Shown: positions 24,901 to 39,900 of the stretch, in pieces | Layout: every line of letters begins with the position of its first letter | Numbering within the stretch: position 1 is the stretch's first letter | DNA from: Alteribacillus bidgolensis | GTDB taxonomy: Bacteria > Bacillota > Bacilli > Bacillales > Marinococcaceae | Length of the DNA: 64,000 nt | Direction: 5' to 3' | Assembly (NCBI RefSeq): GCF_002886255.1 | Contig: NZ_KZ614149.1 | Span: 2,542,001 to 2,606,000, forward strand | The notes under the pieces: generated by a model | Seen by the model: the letters and a program-made list of their open reading frames with translations, nothing else | Database searches by the model: none | Told to the model about the DNA's origin: nothing | Translations under genes and position numbers: made by a program

Positions 24901-27900
24901 TTCTGTAGCACTCCACTCTTCCTTTTCTTCACTCGGTTTAATCGTTGTTAACAAGGTTATAAACTTGCTAACCACACCTGACATTCTTGTTCCCCCTTAT
25001 CTAAAAAGATAGAGTGTCAATACTATGATAAGTTAATGAACTTATATTTTTAAAAGTTCTGTTATATTTATTTACACGCTTTCTTTCCATATGGAAACAT
25101 TGCCTCATATGATGGAAACATAGTCATGTGTTATATTGGATTAGCAACATATTATGAAATAATACCATTTTTTGTAAGGGGAACTAGACTTTCCAGTAAG
25201 TCATAGAATATACGGGATTTTTGCTTACAACTTCCCTAATAGAGTCAAAAAGGAGAGAAGAGCAAAAATGAAAAACCTTCCTGTTTTTGTATATGGAACA
25301 TTACGACATGGACTACGGAATTATCAAAGCTATTTGAATGGAAGAACAGAAAAGGAGGTTCCTGCTACTACAAAGGGACGAATGGTGTGTGTAGAAAACG
25401 GATCTTTTCCTTGCCTTTTTCCCGAAGGAAATAATATCATTCAAGGAGAGTTAATGTACATTTCAGATGAGATCTTTCCTGAGGTGCTAAAGGATCTGGA
25501 CTGGGTCGAAGGGTATGACGAAGCGGATCTGGAAAATAGCATGTATGAAAGAAAAGTGGTAACCGTCGAAAATAAAAACGGAGAAAAAGTAGAAGCTTTT
25601 ATTTATTATTGGAACGTAAACGGCGGGATAGGGGAATACATACCAAGCGGCTGCTGGGTTACGCATGTATCAAGGGAAAAAGAGAAAACTAATTAACAAA
25701 GAGAAAATAAAATTAATAAAAGGGATGCCCCAAGTAACAATCATCTTGGAGCATCCCTTTATTTGTATTAATTATTTCCAAATGCTAGTTCCCCATAAAA
25801 TGCTGCTTGGTATCTATCTCTGATATCGTCAAGCGTATAAGGTTTGGGGCTGCGAGCTAAGAGTCTTGTTTGCTCGATACCGCTTTTGGCGAGCTGTTCT
25901 ATATCCTTTTCTTTAATACCGAATTTATCCAGAGTAGATGGAATTCCGACCTCGTCGACGATATGCTTCAATTCTTTTACTGCAGTAATGGCTGTTTCAC
26001 GTTTATTAAAGTTATCAGATTTTACGCCCAGTGCGTCAGCCATTAACACCATTTTATCGATACAAGCCGGCCAGATATAGTCAAAAATATAAGGAAGCAG
26101 CACTGCATTTGATTCGCCGTGCGGTATTTTAAACAATCCTCCTAATGGATACGCAAGCGCATGAACACCTGCAACACCAGCATTATAAAAGCTCATCCCT
26201 GCCGTCATGCTGCCCCATGCCATATTTCTTCTCGCTTCTACGTCTCCCCCATTCCAGACAGCCGTCCGGATATTGGATGAAATTCGTTTAATTGCATCCA
26301 AAGCTAAGGCATCGGTTAGCGGAGTAGCGTTAACCGAAATCAGCGCTTCCACGGCGTGGGTGAGCGCATCTACTCCAGCGGAAGCTGTAATCCGTGCCGG
26401 CAGAGTATAGGTGAGCTCTGGGTCGACCACCGCTGCATCAGCTAGTAAGTTTTCATGCGTAATCGCGTCTTTCGTGTTTTTCAGTGTAAATACTGATATA
26501 TCGGTCACTTCTGCGCCTGTGCCCGATGTTGTAGGAATTAATATTTTTGGAAGCCCTTTGGATGTGAACTTTTTCGTGCCCGTCAAGTTCAAGTAGTCCT
26601 CTACTTTCCCTTCATTCTCTTTTAATACAGCCACTACTTTTGCGATATCTAATGAACTTCCGCCGCCGATACCGATTACAAAATCAGCATTAAAATCTTT
26701 AACAGCCTGCAGCGCTTTATTTCCTATTTCAAGCGGAGGTTCAGGAATCAGATCTGAATAAATGTTATATTCTAATCCTGCGTTGTTTAGCTGATCTTCT
26801 AATTTTTTTACAATCCCTGCATCTATGACACCTGGATCCGCAAACACCATGATTCTTTCTGCTTTATAAGACTGAACAATGGAGGGCACCTCTTGAATGG
26901 AACCTTCTCCTGATACAATTTTTATTGGCGAAGCAAAGGTTTTATACATTTATATCACACACTCCTTCTCTATTAACTGTTTATTTTCACATTAGAATGT
27001 GATGGAACATTTGCTGGTTTTGATGCAGCCAGCGTGACGATATACATGACAATCATACTTACTAATACACCGATACCGGCTGCTCCAAATGGGTTGGAAA
27101 AGTTAAAACCAAACGGTAAATAAACAGTCCAGTAAGTAACTGTACCCAGAGAAGCGAAGACAAAGCAGCCTTCTTCGTTGCTCTTTCCCAAAGAGCTCCG
27201 ACTACAAGTGGTCCGGCTGCAGCCGCCATAATTCCGCCGATACCAATCCACATAAACACAGCCAAATATTGCGGCGGTGTCCATGCAAGCACTATAGCAG
27301 CAATAAAACGACAAACGTGCTGTAACGACTGATTAAGAGTTCATTTCTTTCTGCTTTCTCTTTTGTGATGCTCATTTTTGGCACAAACGTTTTACGATAC
27401 AAATCATTAGCTAACAATTGTGTAAGAGAAACAATCAGTCCGTCTGATGTAGACATAACCGCTGACAATACAGCTACGGCAAAAAAGGCTGCGACCACAG
27501 GCGGAAAGATTTCACTAAACAGTACCGGTACATTTTGGTCTGGAGAGATACCTGCATCGCTTCCTACTACAGCTAGTCCAAGCAAACCGCCAAGTGCCAT
27601 TAGAGGTAGAATGGTTGCAAAAATCGTACAATACATAATAAGTTTTTTAAGGTCACGGCCGGACTTCACTGCCATGAATTTGTTTCCTAAGTGAGGGAGA
27701 ACAGCAAAAAGCAAGTGTGCAATGAATAGTAGTGCGACAAGCCAGAAAGCTCCGTACGTGTTATCTCCCGGTAAGAACAACTGATTTATTCCGCCTTCTG
27801 GATTTTCATTTTCAATCGTGGCAAGCATATCGCCAAATCCTCCGTCAACACCTACGCTTCCGATGAAGCAAAAGAACACCACAAGAGCTACAATGACCAT

Positions 27901-30900
27901 TAAAAATCCTTGAATAGCGTCTGTCATAATGTCAGAGTGTGATCCACCCATGAACACGTAAGTCGCAAGAACGACAGCCGTTATAATGATATCGGTTTCA
28001 TAATTGACACCCATCATTGTCTGAAACATCGTAGCTGCGGCAACAAATTGAGAAACAACATAGAAAATTAATAAGATCGATATAATGGTCAATGCAATAC
28101 GAAGAATATCACTTTTACAGCGTTCACCGATAAATTCCGGAATCGTTCTAGTACCGAATTTATCTCCATATTTTTTGATCACTTTTGCTACAAATAACAT
28201 CCCAATGACGGTGGCAATCGAGTAAAGCAATGGGTACCACAAACTTGGCGTCCCGATATCATAGGAAAGACCGGGCATCCCCATAAATGTGGAACCACTT
28301 GAAATTCCGGCAGCTATAACAAGGGCGACCGCAAACGGTCCATAACCTAGAACGTGCTGTTGCAAAGTCATCAGATGTATTCGTTTTTCTCATTCCAAAC
28401 CAGCCCATAAAAAGCATCAAACCGATAAAAAGAGCCATGAAGAGCCATGAGTACATTACAATGGTACTGTTCATCGTTCCAGCCTCCTATTCCTTTACAT
28501 TTAACAAATTTGTTTTCCACAAAATAAGCGCCATCCCAATCCAAGTGCTAGATATTAAAACCGCTATAATCACGAGCATATTCATACTTTTGCTGCCTCC
28601 TTTTTGATAAATTGAAAGATTTCAGGAAATTTTTCTATTCTGTCAGCGGAATCGGTCATCGGTTCATACAAAAAAAATTTTCTGTTTTTTGGTCCAGCGT
28701 CCGCTTTTTTCAATAAGGTGGTAAGGGACATAAACTGCGGAACTGGACAATCGTTTTATTTTTGGCACACTCCAAGAACGAGCATGATAAAGATAATAGC
28801 GGCGGACTGTTTCAAACGCCTCATCTATGCTTTCCTGTTCATCCATAACCGTTTCCATGACAGCAGCTGCCGCTTCTCACACGGTTTGTCATCATCGTCA
28901 TTTTCTCTTTTCTTTGTCCAAAGATAGAACGATACTCTATCATCCACTCTGTAGCGTATTGCGGATAATAGATGGAAGCAGAATCTTCTTTGTTATGACA
29001 ATCAAAAACAGGAAGTTTCATTGCTTTCACCTACCCTTTGTAGTTGAGGCTGATCATTTTCAGTTCTGTCATTTCTTCGATCGCATATTTTACGCCTTCT
29101 CTACCGTAACCAGAATCTTTCACGCCGCCATATGGCATGTGGTCAAAGCGAAGGGTTGGCACGTCATTAATAAGTACTTGTCCGACTTCGAGTTGGTGCG
29201 CCATATTCATAGCTTGAGATAAGTTATTGCTAAAGATCCCAGCATTTAGGCCATAGCGGCTGTCATTCATCTGCTCAAGCGCTTCAGAGGCATTTTTTAC
29301 TTTATTGATCAGCACAACCGGGCCGAAAACTTCATTGCATGAAATTTTTTCGTTTCGATCCACATTCGCAAGTACAGTCGGAAGAACCCCATTTGCTTTT
29401 CCTTTTCCGCCGGTTAACACTTCCGCTCCATTGGCTTTCGCTTCAGCAATCCAATCTAGTACACGCTGCTGTGATTTTTTATTAATTAAACTAGAAACAA
29501 CTGTACTCTCTTCCGCAGGATCGCCGAACACTATTTCTTTTGTTTTTACTGCAAGAGCTTGTTTAAAAGGTTCAAAGAGTGATTCGTGAACATAAATGCG
29601 CTGTGTACTCAGGCAAACCTGGCCGTTATAAGAAAACGCTCCAGCAGCTGCTTTGCTTGCTATGTCATTTAATTGATCCGCGCAGCTTTCATCCACATAC
29701 ATAGCTGCATTGCTGCCAAGTTCAAGTGTTACTCGTTTCAACCCAGCCTTGCTTTTTATAAGCTTGCCGACTTCTGGACTTCCGGTAAAAGAGATCTTTT
29801 TCACTCTTTCGTCCTGGTTCATTACTTCTCCAAGTGCCGGTCCATCTCCAGGAATAACGGCGATTGCACCTTTTGGCAGACCGGACTGTGTTAAAATTTC
29901 TGCTAATAATATGCTTGAAAGCGGCGTTTGTTCAGCTGGTTTAATAACGACGGGGTTGCCTGCTGCCACGGCTGGTCCAACTTTATGTGTTGTTAAATTT
30001 AATGGAAAATTAAATGGAGTAATAGCACCAATCACCCCGAGCGGTTCATGGATCGTAAAAGCATCCCGGCCTTCTCCGCCTTCAGCGGCATCAAGAGACA
30101 AGTATTCTCCGTTTAATCGTTTTGCTTCTTCTCCTGAAAAACGCAGCGTCTGGATTGTGCGGTTGACTTCCCCTCTTGCAGCTTTAATCGGTTTGCTCGC
30201 CTCTTTTGAGATGATTTGAGCAGCTTCTTCCTGTCTTTCTAGTAATCTATCGGCAGCTTCAAATAAGATGTTGGCACGCTGGTTTGATGTCAACGCTTTC
30301 ATTTCTGCAAAATTATTATGTGCTGCCGAAATAGCTTCTTTCATATCTTCCTGTGTGCCTTGTGTAATATTTGCAATTTTTTCTTCTGTATGCGGATGAT
30401 ACAATGGGTACGTATTATTTGTTATTTTTTCCTCTCCATTTAGAAACAATCCTTTTAACATAATGCCCTCCCTGTTCTAATCGTGAATACGTATTCTTTA
30501 ATTTGGAAAAGAAAGACCGTGCTTTTTACAGCTTGCACGTTGTCTTTCGCTGATACAAAATCGGATCCATTGTGATGCGGACCTGCTCTTTAGGATCATC
30601 ACTGTCTTCAATCAACTCAATCAAATGCTCTATTCCCAACCTGCCGAGATTTTTATCGGTCTCATGCCCAATGGTAGTTAACTCGAAGGCATGGTGACGA
30701 GCCATTCTCACATTATCCATGCCGCAAATACTAATGTCTTCTGGAATACCGTAGCCGAGCTCTTTGAGCGTATCAATCGCAAAAATAGCTATAGCGTCAG
30801 TCGCCGCAAATATAGCAGTTGGTTTATGCTTTCGCCCCATCATTTTCAAGACAGCTTCGCGGACAGCTTCCTCACTCGTATCTGTTTCATGTATAAGAGC

Positions 30901-33900
30901 CTGGTCTAAAGCAGTACGTTTTTCGATCTCTTTGCGAAAGCCGGTGTACCTGCCATAGAAAGTAGACGTATATAAAGGTCCGCCTATATAACCGATTTTT
31001 TCGTGCCCCAAATCTATAAGGTGATCTGCTGCCATCTTCCCTGCTTTTTCATTATCAATTTCTACAAAATTGCCACCCTTGTTGTGTTTTCTGTTAAACA
31101 TTACAAATGGTATATTTAACGATTGCAGCTCTTCATAAATAGGATCATCCATAAAAATAGAAGATAAAATAAGACCATCAAGCTGCATCGATAACACCGA
31201 TTCATATACGGACATATTATCGCCCATATTTTCAAAAAACACATTCATTTTATAACCCTTTTCATTTGCATAGTTAACGATAGAAGTTGTAGTTTCCACG
31301 AAAAAAGGGTTGTGTAAGGGACCAGAAATTAAAGCAAGTGTTTTCGTTTGTTTGCTGACAAGAGATCTCGCGATAGAATTCGGGCGGTAGTTCAGGTCTT
31401 TCATTGCCTTTGTAACTTTTTCAATATTGTCTTTGCTTACACTCGGTGAGTCATTTAATACCCTAGAGACAGTTGATTGAGATACTCCTGCTCGTTTTGC
31501 TACATCTTTTGATGAAACCATAACAGCTCCTTTAAATTGAATTCGTATTCAAATTGTTTATGTACATCATACTAATTTTTCATTCTATTTTTGTCAACCT
31601 TAAAACCATTCTATGATCTATATTTTTTTAAATTTTTAGATAAACCATTTACTTTTGTATCCGTTTCCATTTATAATATTTCCGTGAATACGTATTCTAT
31701 ATTGGTATGAAATGACATAAGGAGTGAACGGATATGGCAGTTTTTTTAAAAAAGGAAAAAGTGAAGAAGAAATACAAGCAGCAGACACAAAAGTGCAAAA
31801 GCTGTCAAAAACATTATTGAAGATGTAGAAAACCGAGGAGACGAGGCAGTCAACGAACTATCAGACCGATTTGACAAATGGATTCCGGACAGCTTCCTTC
31901 TATCAGAATCTGAAAATTGAAAGTATTGTAGCTTCTGTTCCAGATGAAGTGATTGAAGATATAAAGTTTGCCCAAAAACAGATTAGAAACTTTGCTGAAC
32001 ATCAAGGAGATTCTATTCAAGATATTCGAAGTAGAAACAAGACCAGGAGTTATTCTCGGCCATAAAAACATCCCCGTTAACAGTGTAGGCTGCTACATTC
32101 CGGGCGGGCGCTACACAATGGTGGCTTCTTCTCATATGAGTATATTAACAGCAAAAGTAGCTGGTGTAGAACGGATTATTGCTTGCACGCCTCCTTCTCA
32201 AGGGGAAATTCCAGCAGCAACCGTATTAGCAATGCATTTAGCCGGTACAGATGAAATTTACATCCTTGGCGGGGTTCAAGCCATGACTGCTATGGCTGTC
32301 GGCACAGAAACCATTGAGCCGGTTGATATGATGTCGGGCCTGGCAACCCGTTCGTTGCAGAAACAAAACGTCAGCTGTTTGGCCGCGTCGGTATTGATTT
32401 ATTTGCCGGCCCAACCGAAACGCTCGTTATCGCTGACGAATCAGCAGACGTAGAAATGGTCGCAACCGATATATTAGGACAAGCTGAACATGGACCAACC
32501 TCACCTGGCGCGTTAATTAGTACTTCTAAAGAACTTGCCGAATCACTCGAAGACGAGATTTCCCGTCGGCTGAAATCCCTGTCCACAGCTGATGTAGCAG
32601 AAGCATCTTGGCGTGACAACGGCTCTATTATTCTAGTAGACAGCCTCGAAGAAGCCGTCACTGAAGCTGATAAATTAACATATGAACATGTAGAAGTCAT
32701 TACGGATGACCCTGATTCCTTCCTTAAAAAATCTATCAAACTACGGCGCTCTGTTTTTAGGACCAGAAACAAACGTAGCATACGGCGATAAAGTCATTGG
32801 TACAAACCACACACTGCCAACGAAAAAAGCAGCCCGCTACACCGGTGGTATCTGGGTCGGTAAGTTTCTTAAAAACTGCACGTACCAAAAAGCAACCAAA
32901 GAAGCAAGCGTCGAGATTGGGCAGTATGCTGAACGTCTTTGCGATCTTGAAGGGTTTATGGGTCATAAAGAACAAGTATCCCTTCGCGTGAGACGATACA
33001 GCGGAAATTAAGATGGACTTGAAAAAGAGACATGAAAGGCAATTATTTCACCCTCATGCCTCTATTTTCTTATCAATTACTGTTTACAGCTTTTCCATGA
33101 ATCTAAAACAGTCTTTCGAATATCTGGGTTTGTTCACCTAAAAGACAGGTTTTTTTATAACATAAACTTCCGCATATCTTCGTATGATATTTTTTTATTG
33201 CAGACCAATTTCTGTGGCCATCATTCACTTTCGCTATTGCTTTACTTTTTTACATGGTACATTAACAATCTTACGAGGTGCTGGCACAAGATGTTATTTT
33301 TGGCTAACAACACTGCGGAATTTCGGCGATAATTTTCTTAGTCTAGAGGCTCCATTATTTTATAATACTTTTCTATGCTATTTTTTCATCTTATCTTTTA
33401 AATGCTCTTTTAGAAAATTAATAAGAACGTTGGTCACTTTTGGCTGCACCCACTCTATTCCTCCGTGACCTGCCCCTTTTACCACGTAACGCGTGGAATC
33501 GATATCTTCATTTATCAGCGATTCATGTAACATTTCGGTCTGACTTGGAAGGACCAGATTATCGCTATCCCCGTGCAACACTAAAAATGGTGGAGCATCT
33601 TCCGTTATATAAGAAATGGGATTTGCTTCATTTGCTGCTTTTGGATTGTCATGGATCGAACCGCCAGGCCCAAAAACTGCTGGACCGTTCACCCACATCG
33701 CTTCTGGCGCGGATGGAGAGTCATGAAGTGCTGCGGCTTCTTCCGGTTTTCCTTCTCCCACTTTTGTAAGATCAGAGAGTCCATATAAATTGATAACAGC
33801 TTGTACGTCACTGCTTTCCTCTAAATGGGTACCCGTGTCAAATGTATCTATTCCATTGGTTACTCCTGCAAATGAGGAGAGATATCCCCCGGCAGAGCTT

Positions 33901-36900
33901 CCCATTACTGCGATGCGGTCGGGATCTATGTTGAACTTTTCCGCGTTGGCACGTAAATAGCGAATGGCCGATTTTTCATCTTCTAACGGTGAAGGAAATG
34001 AACTTTGGGGTGTTACCCGATATCCCATACTCGCCACGACAAACCCTGCTTCAGCTATATCAAAACGCTGCTGAATGCTTTTATCATGATTCGCTGACAT
34101 AAAACCGCCGCCCGGAATAAATAGAACTGCGGGCTGTGCTTCTTCCCTTTGCGGCTGCAGCACTTCCATTTCCAGTGGAATGTTTGGATAGCCGTATGTG
34201 TAAGGCTAAGAAAATACGACATCTGAAATCAAATCCACATACGGATCTTTTACTGGTACTCAAGCTGTTTAGACTTCGTATCCGCCTGGGCGAAAACAAC
34301 CGTTACGAAAGATACAATAATAGTAAGTACGATAAATAATGTTCTTTTCATATTAACCTCCAACTTTCTGAGTCGTTTCGTCAAATATACTAAATATTCG
34401 AACTTATTATCATAGAGGTAATATAGGAAAATATTAGTTCTTTTCCTATGAAAAATAGGAAGGAAATAGAATGTGGAGGAGAAAAATGATATAAGTTAAC
34501 ACTTGCAAATCTAGTAAAAAGGCGGCTCATAGAACATAACAACGTCCCAAAAAGAAGTCATTATGAAGAAATGAAGAAATGAAGATGAAATAAGCCATTA
34601 AAACGAGGAATTAAAGCCAAAACCAGACGAGAGGGATTAGCCAAAAGGGAAGTTTTTCTTTTTACTTTTGGAATCAATACAGGGTTAAAGTAGTAGATAT
34701 ATAGGACAAAAACGTCTATACGAGAAGAAAAAAATGACCCCGGGATTACCGGGATCCGCTGCTTTTATTTATAATTTTCGTGTTAAAAATAAGTGATCGA
34801 TATTTAATGTTACATTTAGAGGCAACTTTTCTATATGAAGATTACTTTCTATTTTCTTCTAAGATTTTTTCGGCCTGTTTTCTTAATTCAGCGACTTCGT
34901 CCATAATATCAAATAAATGGGAGAAAAAACGTTTCATTTCATTACCTCCTTTGATGTGGAGCATCTTTATTATGAACCTTATTTTTCCACTTCTCAAAAC
35001 GGAAATAATGAAAGGAAAACGAAAACAATTGGCATGTAAGCGTTAATCATACTTGAATATCTTCTTCGTTCTCCTTTTTTCAAACCAGCATTATCCATTT
35101 GCCAAAAGCAGATGCCTTAGTTTTCACTTATATTTTTTCCTTTAGCAAATTTAAATTTATATGGAACTTGCGTCCTTCAGTTTTTTACATTCCGACTGTT
35201 TTATCTTGTTTTGGAATAACAGGAACTCGTTTGTTATTCGTAGCTATAATATAGCATGCAGCAAGAGCTATAACTAGCACGATAAAAGAACCGATATTGA
35301 GAATGCCTTTGTCGCCAAACCATACAATCGAGTAGCCAAGCGCACCAGTTAAGAGAGCATAGTACAAGAATGGGAAAATGGTTTTTCGGATAATGGCCCC
35401 TTCTCTTCCAACTAGTCCAACCACCGCACAGGCTGCAACAACGTTATGGACACAAATCATGTTTCCGGCCGCCCCGCCAACAGCTTGCAATGCAACGATC
35501 CAGGTAGAATCTACGCCGATCCGAGAGCCTACGTCAAATTGGAACAAGGAAAACATCATATTACTTACCGTATTACTTCCAGCAATGAAAGCACCCATAC
35601 CTCCGATGAACGTGCCAAATAACGGCCAAAATTCTCCTGCTGCCGAAGCAACCGCTCCTGCTAGTTCAACCGGCATACTGTCAAACCCTGAAGCGCCACC
35701 CCCGGAATTCAAGAAAACTTGCACCATTGGGACTGTGAAAATTAAGGCAGCAGATGCAGCAATCATTGTTTTAGCAGAATGTGACCACGCTTTTTTGTAA
35801 GATGCTCCATTCATGCCATGAATAAAAAATGTAATAAGAGAAACAATGACAAAGATAGTTCCTGGAGAAAACAATGGTTCAAAACCTGCAGAAATGTCAG
35901 TACCAAACACATTCTGTATTCCTAAAGTCCAAGAACGAAACCATTCATTAAATGGGAACGCTTCCAATCTAGTGATTACAAGAAAAGCACCAATTAATAA
36001 ATACGGTGTCCAAGCGCGAACCATGCTCATGCTTCCGCTTTTGTGAGCAATATCTTTAATTTCAATTGAGCCGATCCACTCTGGGTTCCATTTTGATTTG
36101 TCATCAAAATCCCATGTCTCTTCTTTTGAAGGCATAAGAAATCCTTTTTTCGCCGCTGTTACGACGATAGCCAAACCGACGAGCCCGCCAATCATAGATG
36201 GAAACTCAGGTCCAAGGACATTCGCAACGATCACATAAGGAATCGTCATCGACACAGAAGCGAAAAGGGCAAACTTCCACATTTTGATACCTTCAGAAAA
36301 TGATTTATTTTTTCCAAAAAACCTAGTCATCAGGGCTACCATAAAAAGTGGAATCAGCATACCAGCTACAGCATGAAGAATAGCTACTTTTCCTGCAATA
36401 TCTGTAGTAAGTGCCAGGAAATTGCTTGTAATGGAAGAATCAGCAGCTAACCCTTCCTGTACACCAACAAGCATAGGTGTCCCCGCTGCCCCAAATGATA
36501 CTGGAGTACTTTGGATAACCATACCTGCTACAACTGCTGCCATAGCAGGAAATCCTAATCCTACCAATAAAGGGACCGCCACAGCAGCCGGGGTTCCAAA
36601 ACCGGCTGAACCTTCAATAAATGAACCAAACAGCCAAGCGATAATAATGACCTGTACACGCCGGTCAGGCGAAATATCTGTAAATCCCTGACGAATCGTT
36701 TTAAGGCCTCCGCTTTCTTGCAAGGTGTTTAAAAGTAAAATCGCTCCAAAAATGATATACAACAGTGAAACAGCCGTAACCAGACCATTTACAGATGCTG
36801 CTGCCACTGTTGAACCCGGCACGCCCCAAACAAACAATGCCAGAATAACAGCTACGACAAAAGAAATCGGCATAGCTTTACTTGCAGGCCAGCGCAGCCC

Positions 36901-39900
36901 TACGAGAAACACAGCTACTACAATAATTGGTAAAAGAGATAAAAAGGCCAGCATTCCCGTACTCATGTTCTTTTCCCCTCTTTCCTTTTTCATAATATTT
37001 TGTTTTCTATCTATATGAAATAATCCGCACATAAAGGAGTTGACTAATTATGACGAATTATTGTTTAGAAAAACTCGACTTGCCGCTAAGTCCAAATGGC
37101 GGAAGTCGTAGTTTTGCTTATACTTTGATCCCTTAACAAATAACAAAGTTAAATATTTTATAAAAAAAAGCAGTAAAAAGCCGCGACGATTCACAGTGAA
37201 TGCAACGTTGCAAACCGGCCGCGATCTTTTCAATTATATAGAGGCTGCGCTTCGTTTCGCTTTCACAAAGCTATTTCTTAATGTCCCAATTTCTTTGATT
37301 TCACATTCAATCGTACTTCCTTCTCCTGTCATTTCAGCACCAACTGGGCTTCCCGTCAAAATAACATCACCTTTTTTCAAAGTCATGACACTAGATAAGT
37401 ATGAAATCATTTCACGAATAGGAACGATCATTAAACCTGTAGGACTGTTTTGTTTTTCAACACTATCCAACTTGGATTTTACGTTGACGTTTAACGGATC
37501 AAGATCTGTCTCGATGAAAGGTCCTAGCGGCGTGAATGTATCAAATGATTTCCCTACCATCCAATGACCATCTTCATGGAAAAATTGGGGAGCTGTTACA
37601 TCGTTGCCAACTGTATAACCAAACACGTAATCTAAAGCATTCTCTTTTGTCACATCTTTCATATCCTTGCCTATAACAACAGCAAGTTCGGATTCAAATT
37701 TTACTTCTTCAATACTACATGGAATAACGATTTCTTCTTCTGGGCCAATCACCGACGATGTTGGTTTAAAGAAAAAGACCGGGATTTCAGGTAACATGTT
37801 CGGACGGTCTTCTGCCTTTGTCACAAAGTTTGCTCCAATACCAATAATTTGGTTTGGCTCGATAGGAGCAAGCAATTCCACGTCGTTTTGAGAAAACGTG
37901 CGCCCTGTATAGCTCCAGTTTTCAAAAATATCTCCTTCAATTTCTTTGATCCCTTCTTCTGCTGCCACACCGTTAAGGATCTCTGATTCAACGGTAAACC
38001 TAGTAAATTTCATGATCATTTTCCTTTCTTTTTTCAGTATTTTATTATTCCGCAGCTTCTGCTTTTAGTTCATTTTTTACTTCAGCACAGCGTCCTGGAG
38101 ATGGGAACAGCTTTCCTGCGTTTAATAAATAATGCGGATTGAACACTTCTCGAATATCGGTCTGCGCTTCAATTTCTTTGTCCGAAAATACAAAGCGCAT
38201 TTCTTCTCGTTTTTCAATACCTACCCCGTGTTCACCGGTAATTGAGCCGCCGGCATCGGCACATGCCTGCAAACATGCACTACCTGCTTCTAATGCTTTA
38301 TCGGTCTGACCGGGTATTCTGGAGTCAAAAAGAATAAGGGGATGCAAGTTTCCATCACCGGCATGGAAAATATTTGCGATCCGAAGTCCGCTTTCTTTAC
38401 TGATATCCCCAATTCTCTTGAGCACTTCGGGCAATGTACTTCTTGGAATCACGCCGTCCTGAACAAGATAATCCGGAGAAATTGCCCCCATTGCTCCGAA
38501 TCCAGTTTTCCGGTTCGCCCACCAATTTGCTCTTTCATCATCGTCTTGGGCGACCTTAACAGAGCGGACATTTCGCTTTTTGCAAACATCCAAAATCTCA
38601 TTAATCTGTTCATCTATACCAGCTGAAATACCATCCACTTCAATCAGGAGCAGCGCTTCAATATCTTTTGGATGTCCAACCGGAAATGCCGCTGATTCGA
38701 CCCCTTCAATTGCGATTTTATCCATCATTTCAAGAGCAGCCGGTACTATGCCTGCAGATACAATATCAGATACAGCCTGACTTCCATCAGCCACATCATC
38801 AAAATAAGCCAGCACCGTTTGTTTTTCCTCTGGGTTTTTCAAAATCCGTACCGTTATTTTAGTAACAATGCCTAAGGTCCCCTCCGAGCCGGTTAAAATA
38901 CCGAGCAAGTCATAGCCTGGCGCATCCGGAATACCGTCGTGGCCGATTTCCATAATCTCTCCAGTTGGAGATACAACCTCAAGCCCCAATATATGGTTCG
39001 TTGTAACGCCGTATTTCAGGCAGTGTGCGCCCCCTGCATTCTCTGCCACATTACCGCCTATTGTACAGCAATACTGACTCGATGGATCCGGCGCGTAATA
39101 ATAACCTTTGTCCGAAATTGAGTTTGTCAATTTAAGGTTCACATAGCCGGGTTCTACAACAGCTCTCCGGTTTTCTAGGTCGACACTTAACAACCGTTTC
39201 ATTTTAACGAGACTTATAATGACTTCCCCATTTAATGGAATCGCTCCCCCGCTTAGTCCCGTACCTGCTCCTCTGGCAAGAAAAGAAAGATCATTGTCCG
39301 CGCAGTATTTCACAACCTCTGCTACTTCTTCAGTATTCTTTGGAAATACTACTGCTTTTGGCATATGGCTGTGAATCGTAAATCCATCCGATTCATAGGA
39401 AATCAAATCTTCTTTATGAAAAAGAATTTCTTTTGGCCCCACAATAGCTGCTAATTTTTTTATATGCTTATCATTCGTTTTTAATCCTTTTTTTCGCAGC
39501 ATCAGGTCTGCCCCCTTTGCTTATCTTCTTTTTGATAAGCCCAATCTAAAAGCTGGATCGTGTGGACAACTTTTTCATTCCTTCCGTACTTTTCAACACC
39601 CATCGCCATTTGCAGCATACAGCCGGGATTACCCATGGAGATCATTTCGACTTCTTCTGGAACGTTTTCCATTTTACTTTCCAGTACACCATCTGCCATT
39701 TCCGGATTTGTAATGTTATAGATTCCTGCACTACCGCAGCAGCGGTCTGCATTTGGCATGTGCACCATTTCAACTCCTGGTATATCAAGCAGAATGTCAC
39801 GCGGTTCCTGGCGCACCCCCTGCCCGTGCGCTAGGTGGCAGGCGTCATGATAGGTAAGTTTTGTGTTTATTTCTGCTTTTGGCTTTTCATAACCGCTGTC